A DNA stretch of 64,000 bases, taken from positions 3,534,001 through 3,598,000 of the forward strand of contig NZ_CP066218.1 in NCBI RefSeq assembly GCF_016313185.1, in the 5' to 3' direction. Shown here in pieces: positions 22,077 to 29,346 of this stretch. The number at the start of each line of letters is the position of its first letter. Positions within the stretch are counted from its first letter, which is position 1. The position numbers were made by a program, and so were the translations under genes. The notes under the pieces are model-generated. The model saw nothing but the letters and a program-made list of their open reading frames with translations. It had not been told where the DNA came from and did no database searches. The DNA is from Mycolicibacterium baixiangningiae (lineage in GTDB: Bacteria; Actinomycetota; Actinomycetes; Mycobacteriales; Mycobacteriaceae).

Positions 22077-22389
22077 AAGGGGTTCCCTTCTGAACAGGAA
22101 CAGCCGAGCGACAGATAGACCATTTGGGTCTGTTCTGTGCTCGGCTGCCGGTTCAGCAAGTCCCAGTTTGGGACTCAGCGGGTGACCCCGGTTCGGGGTG
22201 TGCGCCGTTCGTCTCAGCTTCTACGATCTCGGCGGTCCGGGGTTCCCGGTTGGTGGTGCGCCGCCGAATCCCGCCTGTGTAGCGGGTGTGTCGCCTGTAA
22301 GCCTCAATTAGCGTCGGTGTTCGGTTGTGGTTCCGAAGGTTAACAGAATGCCGCGACACGTCGCGTAAGGCAGCGACTCCGCGTCTCCC
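22077..22389. other. Control region between int and xis with three hairpins
   Basis: No gene. It contains a long imperfect inverted repeat at 22101-22147 (outer arms CAGCCGAGC/GCTCGGCTG, inner GACAGATAGACC/GGGTCTGTTCTGT), then AGTCCCA-GTT-TGGGACT at 22159-22175 and ACCCCG-GTT-CGGGGT at 22184-22199, both with a GTT loop. Probably holds the leftward operon promoter, the int terminator and operator sites. None has a clear T-run on the minus strand. Confidence 0.55.
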
Positions 22390-23514
22390 TTATCCATTCG
22401 CCGCCAGCTTCGACAGCAGTGCGGCGATCTCGCGATCGCGCCCCTGCGCGGCGTGCTGATACCGCATCGCGGCTTGCGGTGTCGAGTGTCCAAGACGCGC
22501 CATCAGTTCTGCCAAGCTGGCGCCGGTTGCCGCGGCCAGGACGGCGCCGGAATGCCGCAGATCGTGCCACCGCAGATCGTCGCGGCCCGCCTCTGCGCGC
22601 GCCTTATACCAGTGCCGGTAAAGCGTTGACGGCTGTAGATGCTCGCCAGCTTCGTTCGGAAATATGAGCGAATCTGCTTTCTTCTCAACGTACTTCGACA
22701 GATGATCTTCGATCTGCGGGATGATGTGCGGCGGGATCGCGACGTCGCGGATACCGGCGTCCGACTTCGGGGTCGTGACTGCGAACGTGCCGCCTTGCGT
22801 GCGGACCGCGGCGCGGCGAATACGGATCACTTCGTCGCCCAGGTCGATGTCCCCACGGCGCAGCTCGACAGTCTCGCCGAAACGCATCGCGCACCAGGAC
22901 GCGAGGATGACCATCAGTTGCAGCCGCTCGGGCATCGCGGCCGTGACGGTCGCGAGTTCGTCGATCGACGCCGGCCGAATCTTGTGAACGCGCTTGGCGC
23001 GGCCCGCGCCGGTGATCCGGCAGGGGTTCGAGTCGATCAGTTCATCGTTGACGGCGCTCGTCATGATCGTCCGGATCAGGCTGTAGGCGTGGCTGCGCAT
23101 CGTGGGCCGGTCGACGAGCGCGCCGGCGTGCCACTCACGGACGTCCTTCGGGGTAATCGCGGCGATCTGGCGGGCGCCGAACTCCGGTAGCAGATGGTCT
23201 TCGAGGATCGCGTAGTAGTGCTCGCGGGTGCGGTCCTTGATCGGACGTCCGGCGACCTGTCGGCCTTCCACCCATGCGGCGGCGTAGGCGCCGAACGTGA
23301 TCGCCTCCCGCTTCCTCTCGGCCGTCGCGTCCCAGACTCCCCGGTCGATCTCGCGGCGCTTGGCGACGACGAATGCCTCGGCGTCGATCCGGGCGCCGAA
23401 CGTCGCCGGCGCGGTGTGACGCGCGCCGTCCGGGCCGGTGTAGCGGACCTGGAAACGTCCCGACGGTAGCTTGCGAATGGTGGCGAAGGACCGCTTCTCG
23501 CGGGTGCGTGGCAT
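22390..23514 (-). CDS. int: Tyrosine site-specific integrase
   Basis: A 374-residue tyrosine recombinase. An arm-binding-like N-terminus (SFATIRKLPSGRFQVRYTGP), then a core-binding SAM-like domain (about 75-165) and the catalytic domain. Catalytic residues are visible: Arg in WCAMRFGETVELRR (about 210), His317-X-X-Arg320 in WHDLRHSGA, His343 in LGHSTPQAAM, and the nucleophile Tyr352 in MRYQHA. ATG 23514 has GGAG just upstream. The gene lies 172 bp from attR and reads away from it. It belongs to the phiRv2/AICE-like family of actinobacterial integrases that use tRNA genes. Confidence 0.95.
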   Translation of the reverse strand: MPRTREKRSFATIRKLPSGRFQVRYTGPDGARHTAPATFGARIDAEAFVVAKRREIDRGVWDATAERKREAITFGAYAAAWVEGRQVAGRPIKDRTREHYYAILEDHLLPEFGARQIAAITPKDVREWHAGALVDRPTMRSHAYSLIRTIMTSAVNDELIDSNPCRITGAGRAKRVHKIRPASIDELATVTAAMPERLQLMVILASWCAMRFGETVELRRGDIDLGDEVIRIRRAAVRTQGGTFAVTTPKSDAGIRDVAIPPHIIPQIEDHLSKYVEKKADSLIFPNEAGEHLQPSTLYRHWYKARAEAGRDDLRWHDLRHSGAVLAAATGASLAELMARLGHSTPQAAMRYQHAAQGRDREIAALLSKLAANG

Positions 23515-23685
23515 GGCTCTCCGTGGTGGTCAGTATCGCGGCAGCGTGCCCAATACGTGCCCAATGAACCTACATCAGGTTCCATTTGGCTCCACTTGGC
23601 TCACGCGATACTGTCCGTCGTGTCGCCTGGTCAGGTGCCCTTTTGGCAGGTCACGACGCTGACCCGAAAATTGCGACTGGCCTAC
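23515..23685. other. attP-derived arm region between int and attR
   Basis: No gene. Holds the arm-type 19-mer at 23546-23564, a tandem TCCATTTGGC/TCCACTTGGC (23580-23599) and a partial hairpin around 23630-23655. Should contain the int promoter and integrase/excisionase binding sites. Confidence 0.55.
23546..23564 (+). repeat. Putative integrase arm-type site, attR side
   Basis: Identical 19-mer GTGCCCAATACGTGCCCAA to 12885-12903, same orientation, 121 bp before the attR core. Consists of two GTGCCCAA boxes spaced by TAC. Confidence 0.65.
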
Positions 23686-23708
23686 TTCAATCCCAGTATC
23701 GCGCACCA
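23686..23708 (+). other. attR core (23 bp)
   Basis: Exact copy of 12816-12838 (T-loop to CCA of tRNA-Val GAC). The sequence to its left is not tRNA-like, so only the 3' fragment of the tRNA is present. Marks the right end of the element. Confidence 0.93.
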
Positions 23709-23894
23709 GCATTACCGCAGTTCAAATCTGGTTTCAGTCCTCTGGGGCTCGTGCCCGTTGCATGCTCAATGAGGCGTTAGTGTGAGTCCTGCACAGTGTC
23801 GGGGTCGGGCAGCGCGATCGAGCTACAAGCGCAGCAAGGCATTGGAGTGCACAGCGCCCGCTCCGTGGAGATCCCTGCAGATGTCGGTGACCGC

Positions 23895-24092
23895 CTACGC
23901 GCGCCCCCTACGCGCCTGCAGATATGCCTGCATCGCCGGCCCTGTATGGATACGGACGTGCACCATGCGTAGGTAGCCGCGCATCCAGAGTTTCGCGAGG
24001 ACCACGGACCGCCCGGCATACGGGTTTGCGTCGCCGACGTCTGCTAGCGAGCCCTCAAGCAGCGCCCGCGTCGCTTCCTGCCGCAGTGTCAT
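23895..24092 (-). CDS. Small mycobacterial protein, chromosomal paralogue of 16355-16570
   Basis: A 65-residue protein from ATG 24092 (MTLRQEATRALLEG). Its core NPYAGRSVVLAKLWMRGYLR and RMVHVRIHTGPAMQAY is closely similar to the protein inside the element. Basic and soluble. It lies 187 bp beyond attR in a gene-poor stretch. No function known to me. Confidence 0.6.
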   Translation of the reverse strand: MTLRQEATRALLEGSLADVGDANPYAGRSVVLAKLWMRGYLRMVHVRIHTGPAMQAYLQARRGRA

Positions 24093-24424
24093 CGAGCAAG
24101 CATGCAGCCGTGCTGGCCGGAGCGACGGACCCCACGCCGACGACTTGGACCAGGCCGACCGGCGCGTCGACCCTCAGGTCTGCAACTCGCCGCAAAACAA
24201 CTTCGGCGCCCGCTTCCGCAGAGGCCTCGGCCGGCGCCACTTATGCCGTACCGCCGAAATTTCACGACCCGCGGCTTCCGCCATACGAGCGCGCCGGCGG
24301 CCCCCGCCGGCCGCGCGCTGACACGGTGCCGAGCAGAAGTTCGGAACCTGCCCACGAACCGCCGGCCGGACCGGGATACCAGCCAAGCGGCGGTGCCGGT
24401 GGTGTTGGCACGGGATAGTCGTAG

Positions 24425-24637
24425 TGGCGCCTGCAGCGCCTCTGGGGCTTCGCCAACCTTGCGCAGTGGGTGAGGCACCCGCCGGGCCCTCTATGGACCG
24501 CCAACGCTGTTCTTCGGCACGCTCACAATCCGGCGCCGTATCCGCCCAACGCGAATAGGCCGCAGGGAGATCACATCTCGGCGTCGCCTGGCAAATACCT
24601 GTTTCATCCGACGCGTGCCCGGGCATGCGGTCCCTAG
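24425..24637 (+). pseudogene. Coding relic without start codon
   Basis: A 70-codon frame bounded by TAG 24422 and TAG 24635, lacking a usable start. It reads LWGFANLAQWVRHPPGPLWT and NPAPYPPNANRPQGDHISAS, protein-like composition. Probably the tail of a degraded gene. No family assigned. Confidence 0.3.
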
Positions 24638-24725
24638 GTCACGTGGGGTTCAGAAGCGAAGCCTGGCGGGACCGCACTTGGCGGCAGAACGCATGGGACG
24701 GACACGCCGCACGCTCAGACGGCAT

Positions 24726-24760
24726 AAAAAACGCCGCCGCGCACGAAGCGCGGCGGCGTT
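24726..24760 (-). terminator. Rho-independent terminator of the exported-protein gene
   Basis: A perfect 13-bp stem AACGCCGCCGCGC (24730-24742) against 24748-24760 with a 5-nt loop. On the minus strand it is followed by TTTTTT. It lies 8 bp after the stop of the gene at 24768-25142. One of the few canonical terminators in the window. Confidence 0.9.
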
Positions 24761-24767
24761 CTGGAGA

Positions 24768-25142
24768 TCACCAGCTGGCCATACCCGGTCCGTTGCGAGC
24801 CGGCCCCGTCCCGATGTAGGTGCCGATCCCACGGGTGATCGGTGGCACCGCACGGACGCTGTCCTTCACCTGACCGCCCGACGGCGGCAACGGCTCCCCC
24901 TTCGACGAGCGGCGGACATCGGACGTGCCGGCATTCGCCACCCCCTTGCCGCTGGTGCGAACCCCGCCTTCCGGAGCCGGGTTCGCGTCAAAGACCGGAT
25001 TGGGCTTACCGCCGATGTCGATCACGTCGGCATTCGCGGTGCCGGCGCCCAAGGCGAGGAATGCCCCGGCCGCGGCCAGCGCACCGGCCCCCACGAGAGC
25101 CAACTTCTTCGCTTGGCTTGCAACAGCATCGGTGCGTCCCAC
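24768..25142 (-). CDS. Small exported protein
   Basis: A 124-residue protein with a Sec signal peptide: charged start MGRTDAVASQAKK, hydrophobic core LALVGAGALAAAGAFLALGAG, and cleavage after TANA (about residue 38). The mature part is hydrophilic and Gly/Pro/Asn-rich (DIGGKPNPVFDANPAPEGG), without cysteines. AGGGAGG lies a few nt upstream of the start. It is a single-gene unit ended by a strong terminator. The family is mycobacterial; function unknown. Confidence 0.72.
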   Translation of the reverse strand: MGRTDAVASQAKKLALVGAGALAAAGAFLALGAGTANADVIDIGGKPNPVFDANPAPEGGVRTSGKGVANAGTSDVRRSSKGEPLPPSGGQVKDSVRAVPPITRGIGTYIGTGPARNGPGMASW

Positions 25143-25422
25143 CGTCGGCCTCCCTTTCCTCCGGCGGGATCAAAATCCCCGACCTTGATTGCTTGTGCGC
25201 GGAACCTTATCAGCGGCATGCCATGTCGCAGGCACGCTCGTACCAAATCGACAACTCACCTCCGTGCGCAAATTCAAGACCTGCTTTGGGCGCGAATTAG
25301 CCAGAATTGCACTGACAGCTCATCTTTCAACGCTGCCGTGCACAAATGCCCGAGCGTTGGTTCGCGAAACTCTCCCTCACCCAGCGCCGGCAACCGCGGT
25401 CATACGTGCAAACCGCATGGGG

Positions 25423-25821
25423 CTAAGTGCCATAGCGAGGCTCACGGTCACCGTGCTGCCGGTTGGTCCGCAGCGTGGCGCTCGGCTGCGTGCCGAACAC
25501 CCGTCGGTACGCGACGCTGAACCGGCCCGCGTGGGAGAACCCCCACCGGCCCGCGATCGAATTGACGGTGTCGACTGTCGGATCGGCGGCCTGCAGATCG
25601 CGATGGGCCAGGTCCAACCTCACACCGCGCAGGTACTCCAGCGGCGTCACGCCCAAGTGCCTGCGATACATGTACTGCACCGCCCGCGGCGTCAAATTGG
25701 CCGCGGCCGCGATTTCACTGAGACCGATGTCACTGTCGGCGTTCTCATGGATGAACGCTACCGAGCGACGCAGACCCGGCGGTCGATGGCCACCGGTCGG
25801 CAGTTCGTGAAGGTTCGTCAT
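25423..25821 (-). CDS. AraC-family DNA-binding protein (C-terminal domain only)
   Basis: About 132 residues from ATG 25821 ([11 protein letters not shown]). It consists almost entirely of the AraC/XylS two-HTH domain: [20 protein letters not shown] then [19 protein letters not shown] and the second [23 protein letters not shown]. There is no ligand-binding N-terminal domain, so it is a stand-alone DNA-binding module or a truncated regulator. It diverges from the SRPBCC gene 74 bp away, a likely target. Confidence 0.8.
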   Translation of the reverse strand: MTNLHELPTGGHRPPGLRRSVAFIHENADSDIGLSEIAAAANLTPRAVQYMYRRHLGVTPLEYLRGVRLDLAHRDLQAADPTVDTVNSIAGRWGFSHAGRFSVAYRRVFGTQPSATLRTNRQHGDREPRYGT

Positions 25822-25895
25822 ACCAGTGACGCGTACCCCACGGCAAACTTTCAAAACCCGTTCGCCGGAACGCCGGTGCTGACACGATCGTCGTC

Positions 25896-26372
25896 ATGAC
25901 CGAACGCATCGAAGTCCAGCGCGTGATCCCCGCCTCCCCAGAAGCGATCTTCGACGTGCTCTGCGATCCGCAGGGCCACGTGGCCATCGACGCCTCGGGC
26001 ATGCTGCAGGGTGCCGACGGAAATCCGGTGTCCGCGGCCGGCGACAGCTTCGTCGTGCACATGGACCGGGAAGCGCTCAACGATTTCCCGATGGGGAAAT
26101 ACGAAGTGACCGTGGAAATCCGCGAATTCGAGCCCAATCGGCGCATCGCCTGGACGATCCTGGGCCAGATCCGTCCCCAGATCGGACATGTCTACGGCTA
26201 CACCCTCGAACCCTCGGCGGACGGCACCGTCGTCACCTCGTTCTACGACTGGTCGCAGATCGACGACAAATGGCGCGAAGCCGGCATCTTCCCCGTGATC
26301 TCCGAAAGCGCGCTGCGCGCAACCCTCGGAATTCTCGACCGCGCGGTGCGGCGCGGCTATGTCCGCAGCTAA
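25896..26372 (+). CDS. SRPBCC (START-like) family protein
   Basis: A 158-residue protein with the SRPBCC fold pattern: N-terminal IEVQRVIPASPEAIFDVLCD, a central VTVEIREFEPNRRIAWTI and the C-terminal helix SESALRATLGILDRAVRRGY. Such proteins bind hydrophobic ligands in a helix-grip cavity; several mycobacterial paralogues exist. The ligand is unknown. ATG 25896 follows the divergent AraC-type gene, which may control it. Confidence 0.8.
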   Translation: MTERIEVQRVIPASPEAIFDVLCDPQGHVAIDASGMLQGADGNPVSAAGDSFVVHMDREALNDFPMGKYEVTVEIREFEPNRRIAWTILGQIRPQIGHVYGYTLEPSADGTVVTSFYDWSQIDDKWREAGIFPVISESALRATLGILDRAVRRGYVRS

Positions 26373-26384
26373 AGGCGGCTAGCC

Positions 26385-26430
26385 GTCAACCCGGGGTTGA
26401 CGATTATCGGTGGGTCAACCTACAGTTGAC
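26385..26430 (+). promoter_or_regulatory. clpC2 promoter with two GTCAAC-N5-GTTGAC operators
   Basis: Two identical-arm palindromes, 26385-26401 and 26414-26430, centre spacing 29 bp. The first contains the -35 TTGACG (26397-26402) and the second the -10 TACAGT (26421-26426), 18 bp apart. The predicted transcript start coincides with the ATG at 26433, so the mRNA is probably leaderless. Two HTH dimers would block both promoter elements. Confidence 0.8.
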
Positions 26431-26432
26431 GC

Positions 26433-27149
26433 ATGGCCGACCGCATCACCCACCCCGTCCGACTCGACGACCTCATCGACGTCATCAAGACCGTCCACAG
26501 TGAACCGCTTGACCAGCTCACCGACGCCGTCCTCGCCGCGGAGGCCCTCGGCGACGTCGCCGACCACCTCATCGGCCACTTCGTCGACCAGGCCCGGCGC
26601 TCCGGGGCGTCGTGGACCGACATCGGCCAGTGCATGGGGGTCACCAAACAGGCCGTCCAGAAACGGTTCGTCCCCAAGGCAGAACCTCTCGACCCGAATC
26701 AGGGATTCGCCCGGTTCACCCCGCGAGCGCGCGCCGCGGTGGTGCACGCGCAGAACACCGCCCGCGACGCCCGGCAGTCCGAGATCTCCCCCGACCACCT
26801 ACTGCTCGGCTTGCTTGTCGACACCGAATCGCTGGGTGTGGCGCTCCTCGCCGCGCAGGGTGTCACCCCCGACGCGCTGCGCACGGCCGTCGCGCTGACC
26901 ACCGCCGCAGACGGTGAAGCGCTCGACCTCATCCCGTTCAGCGGACCCGCCAAGAAGGTGCTGGAGCTGACGTTCCGTGAGGCATTGCGCCTAGGACACA
27001 ATTACATCGGCACCGAGCACCTGCTGCTGGCGCTGCTGGAGTCCGAGGACGCCGACGGCCCACTGCACCGCCTCGGCGTCGACAAGCAGCGCGCCCAGAC
27101 CGATCTGATCGGTCTGCTCGACTCCCTCACCACCCCCGAAAAAGACTGA
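26433..27149 (+). CDS. clpC2: ClpC2, HTH plus Clp N-terminal domain protein
   Basis: A 238-residue protein without AAA+ ATPase modules. Residues about 30-80 form a helix-turn-helix (SGASWTDIGQCMGVTKQAVQ), and about 90-235 a double Clp_N repeat (FTPRARAAVVHAQNTARDAR ... SPDHLLLGLL and LGHNYIGTEHLLLALLE) like that of ClpC1. The M. tuberculosis orthologue is reported to bind cyclomarin-type compounds and to repress its own gene. The paired palindromes over the promoter here fit that model exactly. Position before the Rv2668/Rv2669/zapE orthologues matches M. tuberculosis. Confidence 0.88.
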   Translation: MADRITHPVRLDDLIDVIKTVHSEPLDQLTDAVLAAEALGDVADHLIGHFVDQARRSGASWTDIGQCMGVTKQAVQKRFVPKAEPLDPNQGFARFTPRARAAVVHAQNTARDARQSEISPDHLLLGLLVDTESLGVALLAAQGVTPDALRTAVALTTAADGEALDLIPFSGPAKKVLELTFREALRLGHNYIGTEHLLLALLESEDADGPLHRLGVDKQRAQTDLIGLLDSLTTPEKD

Positions 27150-27190
27150 TCTCACGGCGCATGGTGTCGCGGCGTCTACAAGATGTGACG

Positions 27191-27667
27191 ATGCGACCGT
27201 TCGAAGACGTGGTGGCTCAACACGGACCGACCGTGCTGCGGGTGTGCCGTGCCGTCGTCGGCGCCCTCGACGCCGAGGACGCGTGGTCGGAGACGTTCCT
27301 GTCGGCCATGCGGGCCTATCCGGACCTGCCGGCCGACGCCAACGTCGAAGCCTGGCTGGTGACGATCGCGCATCGCCGTGCACTCGACGTCGGCCGCGCC
27401 AACTCCCGACGACCCGTACCGACCGACCCCGTGCCCGATCACCCGGCCACCCGCGCCGACCCCGCCGCCGGCCATCCCGACCTGTGGGCCGCCCTCGAAA
27501 CGCTGCCCACCAAGCAGCGCCAGGCCGTCGCGTATCACCACATCGCGGGGCTGCCGTTCGCCGAGATCGCCGACCTGCTCGGCAACTCCCCCGACGCCGC
27601 CCGCCGCGCCTGCGCCGACGGCCTCAAGACACTGCGCTCGATCTACCGTGAGGACGCCATCTCATGA
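27191..27667 (+). CDS. ECF-type RNA polymerase sigma factor
   Basis: A 158-residue minimal sigma factor. Region 2 is DVVAQHGPTVLRVCRAVVGA ... DAWSETFLSAMRAYPDL and AWLVTIAHRRALDVGR; region 4 is LPTKQRQAVAYHHIAGLPFA ... EIADLLGNSPDAARRACADG. ATG 27191 is preferred because conserved region 2 follows at once. The stop overlaps the ogt start (ATGA), so sigma factor and DNA repair enzyme are coupled. No anti-sigma gene is adjacent. Probably controls an alkylation or stress regulon, including its own operon. Confidence 0.85.
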   Translation: MRPFEDVVAQHGPTVLRVCRAVVGALDAEDAWSETFLSAMRAYPDLPADANVEAWLVTIAHRRALDVGRANSRRPVPTDPVPDHPATRADPAAGHPDLWAALETLPTKQRQAVAYHHIAGLPFAEIADLLGNSPDAARRACADGLKTLRSIYREDAIS

Positions 27668-28254
27668 CCACCGACATGTTCGACTCGCTCGCCGACGACG
27701 CGACGCTGGCACGGCTGCACACCCGGCTGAGCACCGACGCCGACGCCGCCGGCGTGCTCGACGTCGCCTACCGGACCGTCGACACCCCGGTCGGGACGCT
27801 GCTGCTGGCCGCCACCGCAGCAGGCCTCGTGCGCGTCGCCTACGACGTCGAGGACCACACCGCCGTGCTGGCCACGCTCGCCACCAGGATCAGCCCACGC
27901 ATCCTGCGGGTTCCGCGGCGGCTGGACACCGTGGCCCGCCAACTCGACGAGTACTTCGCCAAACAGCGCATCACGTTCGACGTGCCGATCGACCTGCGGC
28001 TGGCCGACGGCTTCCGACGCAGCGTCGTCGAGCAGCTGCGCGGCATCGGCTACGGCGACCGGGCCAGTTACGCCGCGGTGGCCGCCGCGGTCGGCAACCC
28101 CAGGGCGGTGCGGGCCGTCGGCAGCGCCTGCGCCCACAACCCCCTCCCGGTCGTGATCCCCTGCCACCGCGTCGTGCGTTCGGACGGCACCGCGGGCCAG
28201 TACGTCGGCGGGGCAGCCGCCAAGGCGGCGCTGCTGCGGCTGGAGGCCGCCTGA
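27664..28254 (+). CDS. ogt: Methylated-DNA--protein-cysteine methyltransferase
   Basis: A 196-residue O6-alkylguanine-DNA alkyltransferase. The C-terminal winged-helix has the suicide cysteine in PCHRVV (about residue 160) with the Asn-hinge as SACAHNPLPVVIPCHRVV and the arginine-finger region YGDRASYAAVAAAVGNPRAV. It removes O6-alkyl groups from guanine by irreversible self-alkylation. The N-terminal 40 residues are an acidic extension. It is translationally coupled to the sigma factor, suggesting induction by alkylating damage. Confidence 0.93.
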   Translation: MTTDMFDSLADDATLARLHTRLSTDADAAGVLDVAYRTVDTPVGTLLLAATAAGLVRVAYDVEDHTAVLATLATRISPRILRVPRRLDTVARQLDEYFAKQRITFDVPIDLRLADGFRRSVVEQLRGIGYGDRASYAAVAAAVGNPRAVRAVGSACAHNPLPVVIPCHRVVRSDGTAGQYVGGAAAKAALLRLEAA

Positions 28255-28321
28255 CCGTCGAACCCGTGTGGCCCCGGTGTCGGGTGTGCCATCATGCGAG
28301 GCACACCTAGGGAGGGAAACC

Positions 28322-28810
28322 ATGCGACGGCTTCTGATGCTGCTGACCGCCCTGACCGTCGCGGCGGGGCTCACAGCGGCCCCCGCCGCCGCGGTGGAAT
28401 CACCCATCGGCCGCATCGGTCAACCGCTTCGGGTGAACTTCGAGGGCCTGGTCGCCGACGTCACCGTGGTCAGCGTCGAACCGTCGCCGATCCCCCCGGG
28501 CTTCGGCTATCCGCCCCGCCCGCCGCGTAACCAGGTGTGGCGTGCCAACGTCGTGGTCCAGCCGATCAAGGTGCCGGTGCCCTACGCGATGGCGATCACG
28601 TTCCAGTTCCGCGGAGTCACCCCGACCGGCGACGCCTACGAGCCGCGCAACACCGACGCACCCGATTCTCTGCAGGCCGCGCTGGCGAACGCCCCGGCCG
28701 GGTCGACGGTCACCGGCGGCGTGTGGTGGGACTGCTACCGCGACCTGGTGTCGAACGTGGTGCTGATCGACAAGCTCACCGGCGAGCACCTCGCACAGTG
28801 GAACCTGTAG
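28322..28810 (+). CDS. Exported protein (Rv2668-like)
   Basis: A 162-residue protein with a signal peptide (RRLLMLLTALTVAAGL..., cleavage near APAAAVE, about residue 25) and a compact mature domain, probably an Ig-like beta-sandwich like MPT63/DUF1942 antigens (IGRIGQPLRVNFEGLVADVT ... GVWWDCYRDLVSN). AGGGAGG lies just before the ATG. The upstream ogt and downstream GNAT genes match the M. tuberculosis order apart from the sigma/ogt insertion. Function unknown. Confidence 0.78.
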   Translation: MRRLLMLLTALTVAAGLTAAPAAAVESPIGRIGQPLRVNFEGLVADVTVVSVEPSPIPPGFGYPPRPPRNQVWRANVVVQPIKVPVPYAMAITFQFRGVTPTGDAYEPRNTDAPDSLQAALANAPAGSTVTGGVWWDCYRDLVSNVVLIDKLTGEHLAQWNL

Positions 28811-29346
28811 GGCCGCAGGTACTTCCGGCGACCCGGGCCGACCTTCCCGAACTCGCCGCCGTCGCCGCCAGCACGTTCCCGCTGGCGTGTCCGACGTCGG
28901 TGACAGCCGAGAACATCGCGGCATTCGTCGCCGAGAACCTGTCGGAACACCGGTTCGCCGACTACCTCACCGATCCGGACCGCGTTCTGCTCGTCGCCCG
29001 CGACGGTGCCCGAATGGTGGGCTACGCCATGCTGATCCGGGGTGTGCCCGATGACGACGACGTGCAGCAGGCCGTCACGCTGCGCCCGGCCATCGAGGTG
29101 TCGAAGATGTACGTGGTCCCCGAAAGCCACGGTGCCGGCGCATCGTCGGCGCTGATGGCCGAGGCGCTCACGGTGGCCAGGGACACCGGGTACCGCTGCG
29201 CCTGGCTGGGCGTCAACCAGGAGAACCGGCGCGCGCAGAGCTTCTACTCCAAACACGGGTTCGCCGTGACGGGCACGAAGAGCTTCCGCCTCGGCGCCGC
29301 CGTCGAGAACGACTTCGTGATGGTCCGCCCGCTCGCCGACCCCTAG
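28798..29346 (+). CDS. GNAT-family N-acetyltransferase (Rv2669-like)
   Basis: A 182-residue GCN5-related acetyltransferase: LPATRADLPELAAVAASTFP at the N-terminus, acetyl-CoA-binding motif A around IEVSKMYVVPESHGAGASSA (the R/Q-x-x-G-x-G/A loop is SHGAGA), and motif B in NQENRRAQSFYSKHGFAVTG. The start is the GTG at 28798, overlapping the preceding gene by 13 bp. It is convergent with zapE and they share the 4-bp CTAG at the stops. Substrate unknown. Confidence 0.85.
   Translation: MEPVGPQVLPATRADLPELAAVAASTFPLACPTSVTAENIAAFVAENLSEHRFADYLTDPDRVLLVARDGARMVGYAMLIRGVPDDDDVQQAVTLRPAIEVSKMYVVPESHGAGASSALMAEALTVARDTGYRCAWLGVNQENRRAQSFYSKHGFAVTGTKSFRLGAAVENDFVMVRPLADP

Larger units (their letters stand above)
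12839..23708. mobile_element. 10.87-kb integrated element (satellite or small ICE type) in tRNA-Val(GAC)
   Basis: Bounded by perfect 23-bp att repeats. It carries, from the attR end leftward, integrase, an excisionase-like HTH protein and a coupled series of small genes including a replication-initiator-like protein with iterons, an HNH protein, a WhiB-like protein, an HTH protein and several unknowns. The attL end holds cargo: trypsin-like protease, TcmP and DUF5131. No capsid, portal, terminase, tail, lysis or conjugation gene is recognisable. ATGA/GTGA couplings throughout and intact int, xis and att sites suggest it may still excise. Confidence 0.92.
24093..24767. other. 675-bp stretch without an intact gene
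   Basis: Several long open frames exist on both strands, but all have Arg/Pro/Gly-rich translations expected of GC-rich shadow reading. One plus-strand frame at 24425-24637 looks like decayed coding (listed separately). The last 42 bp contain the terminator of the exported-protein gene. Confidence 0.5.

Noticed and set aside
12839..23708. Complete prophage
   Set aside because: No terminase, portal, capsid, tail or lysin gene is recognisable, and 10.9 kb is too small for a tailed phage.
24089..24626. Overlapping open frames of 123-150 codons on both strands right of the paralogue gene
   Set aside because: All are Arg/Pro/Gly/Ala-rich with no motif, ribosome site or coupling. Treated as non-coding or relic.
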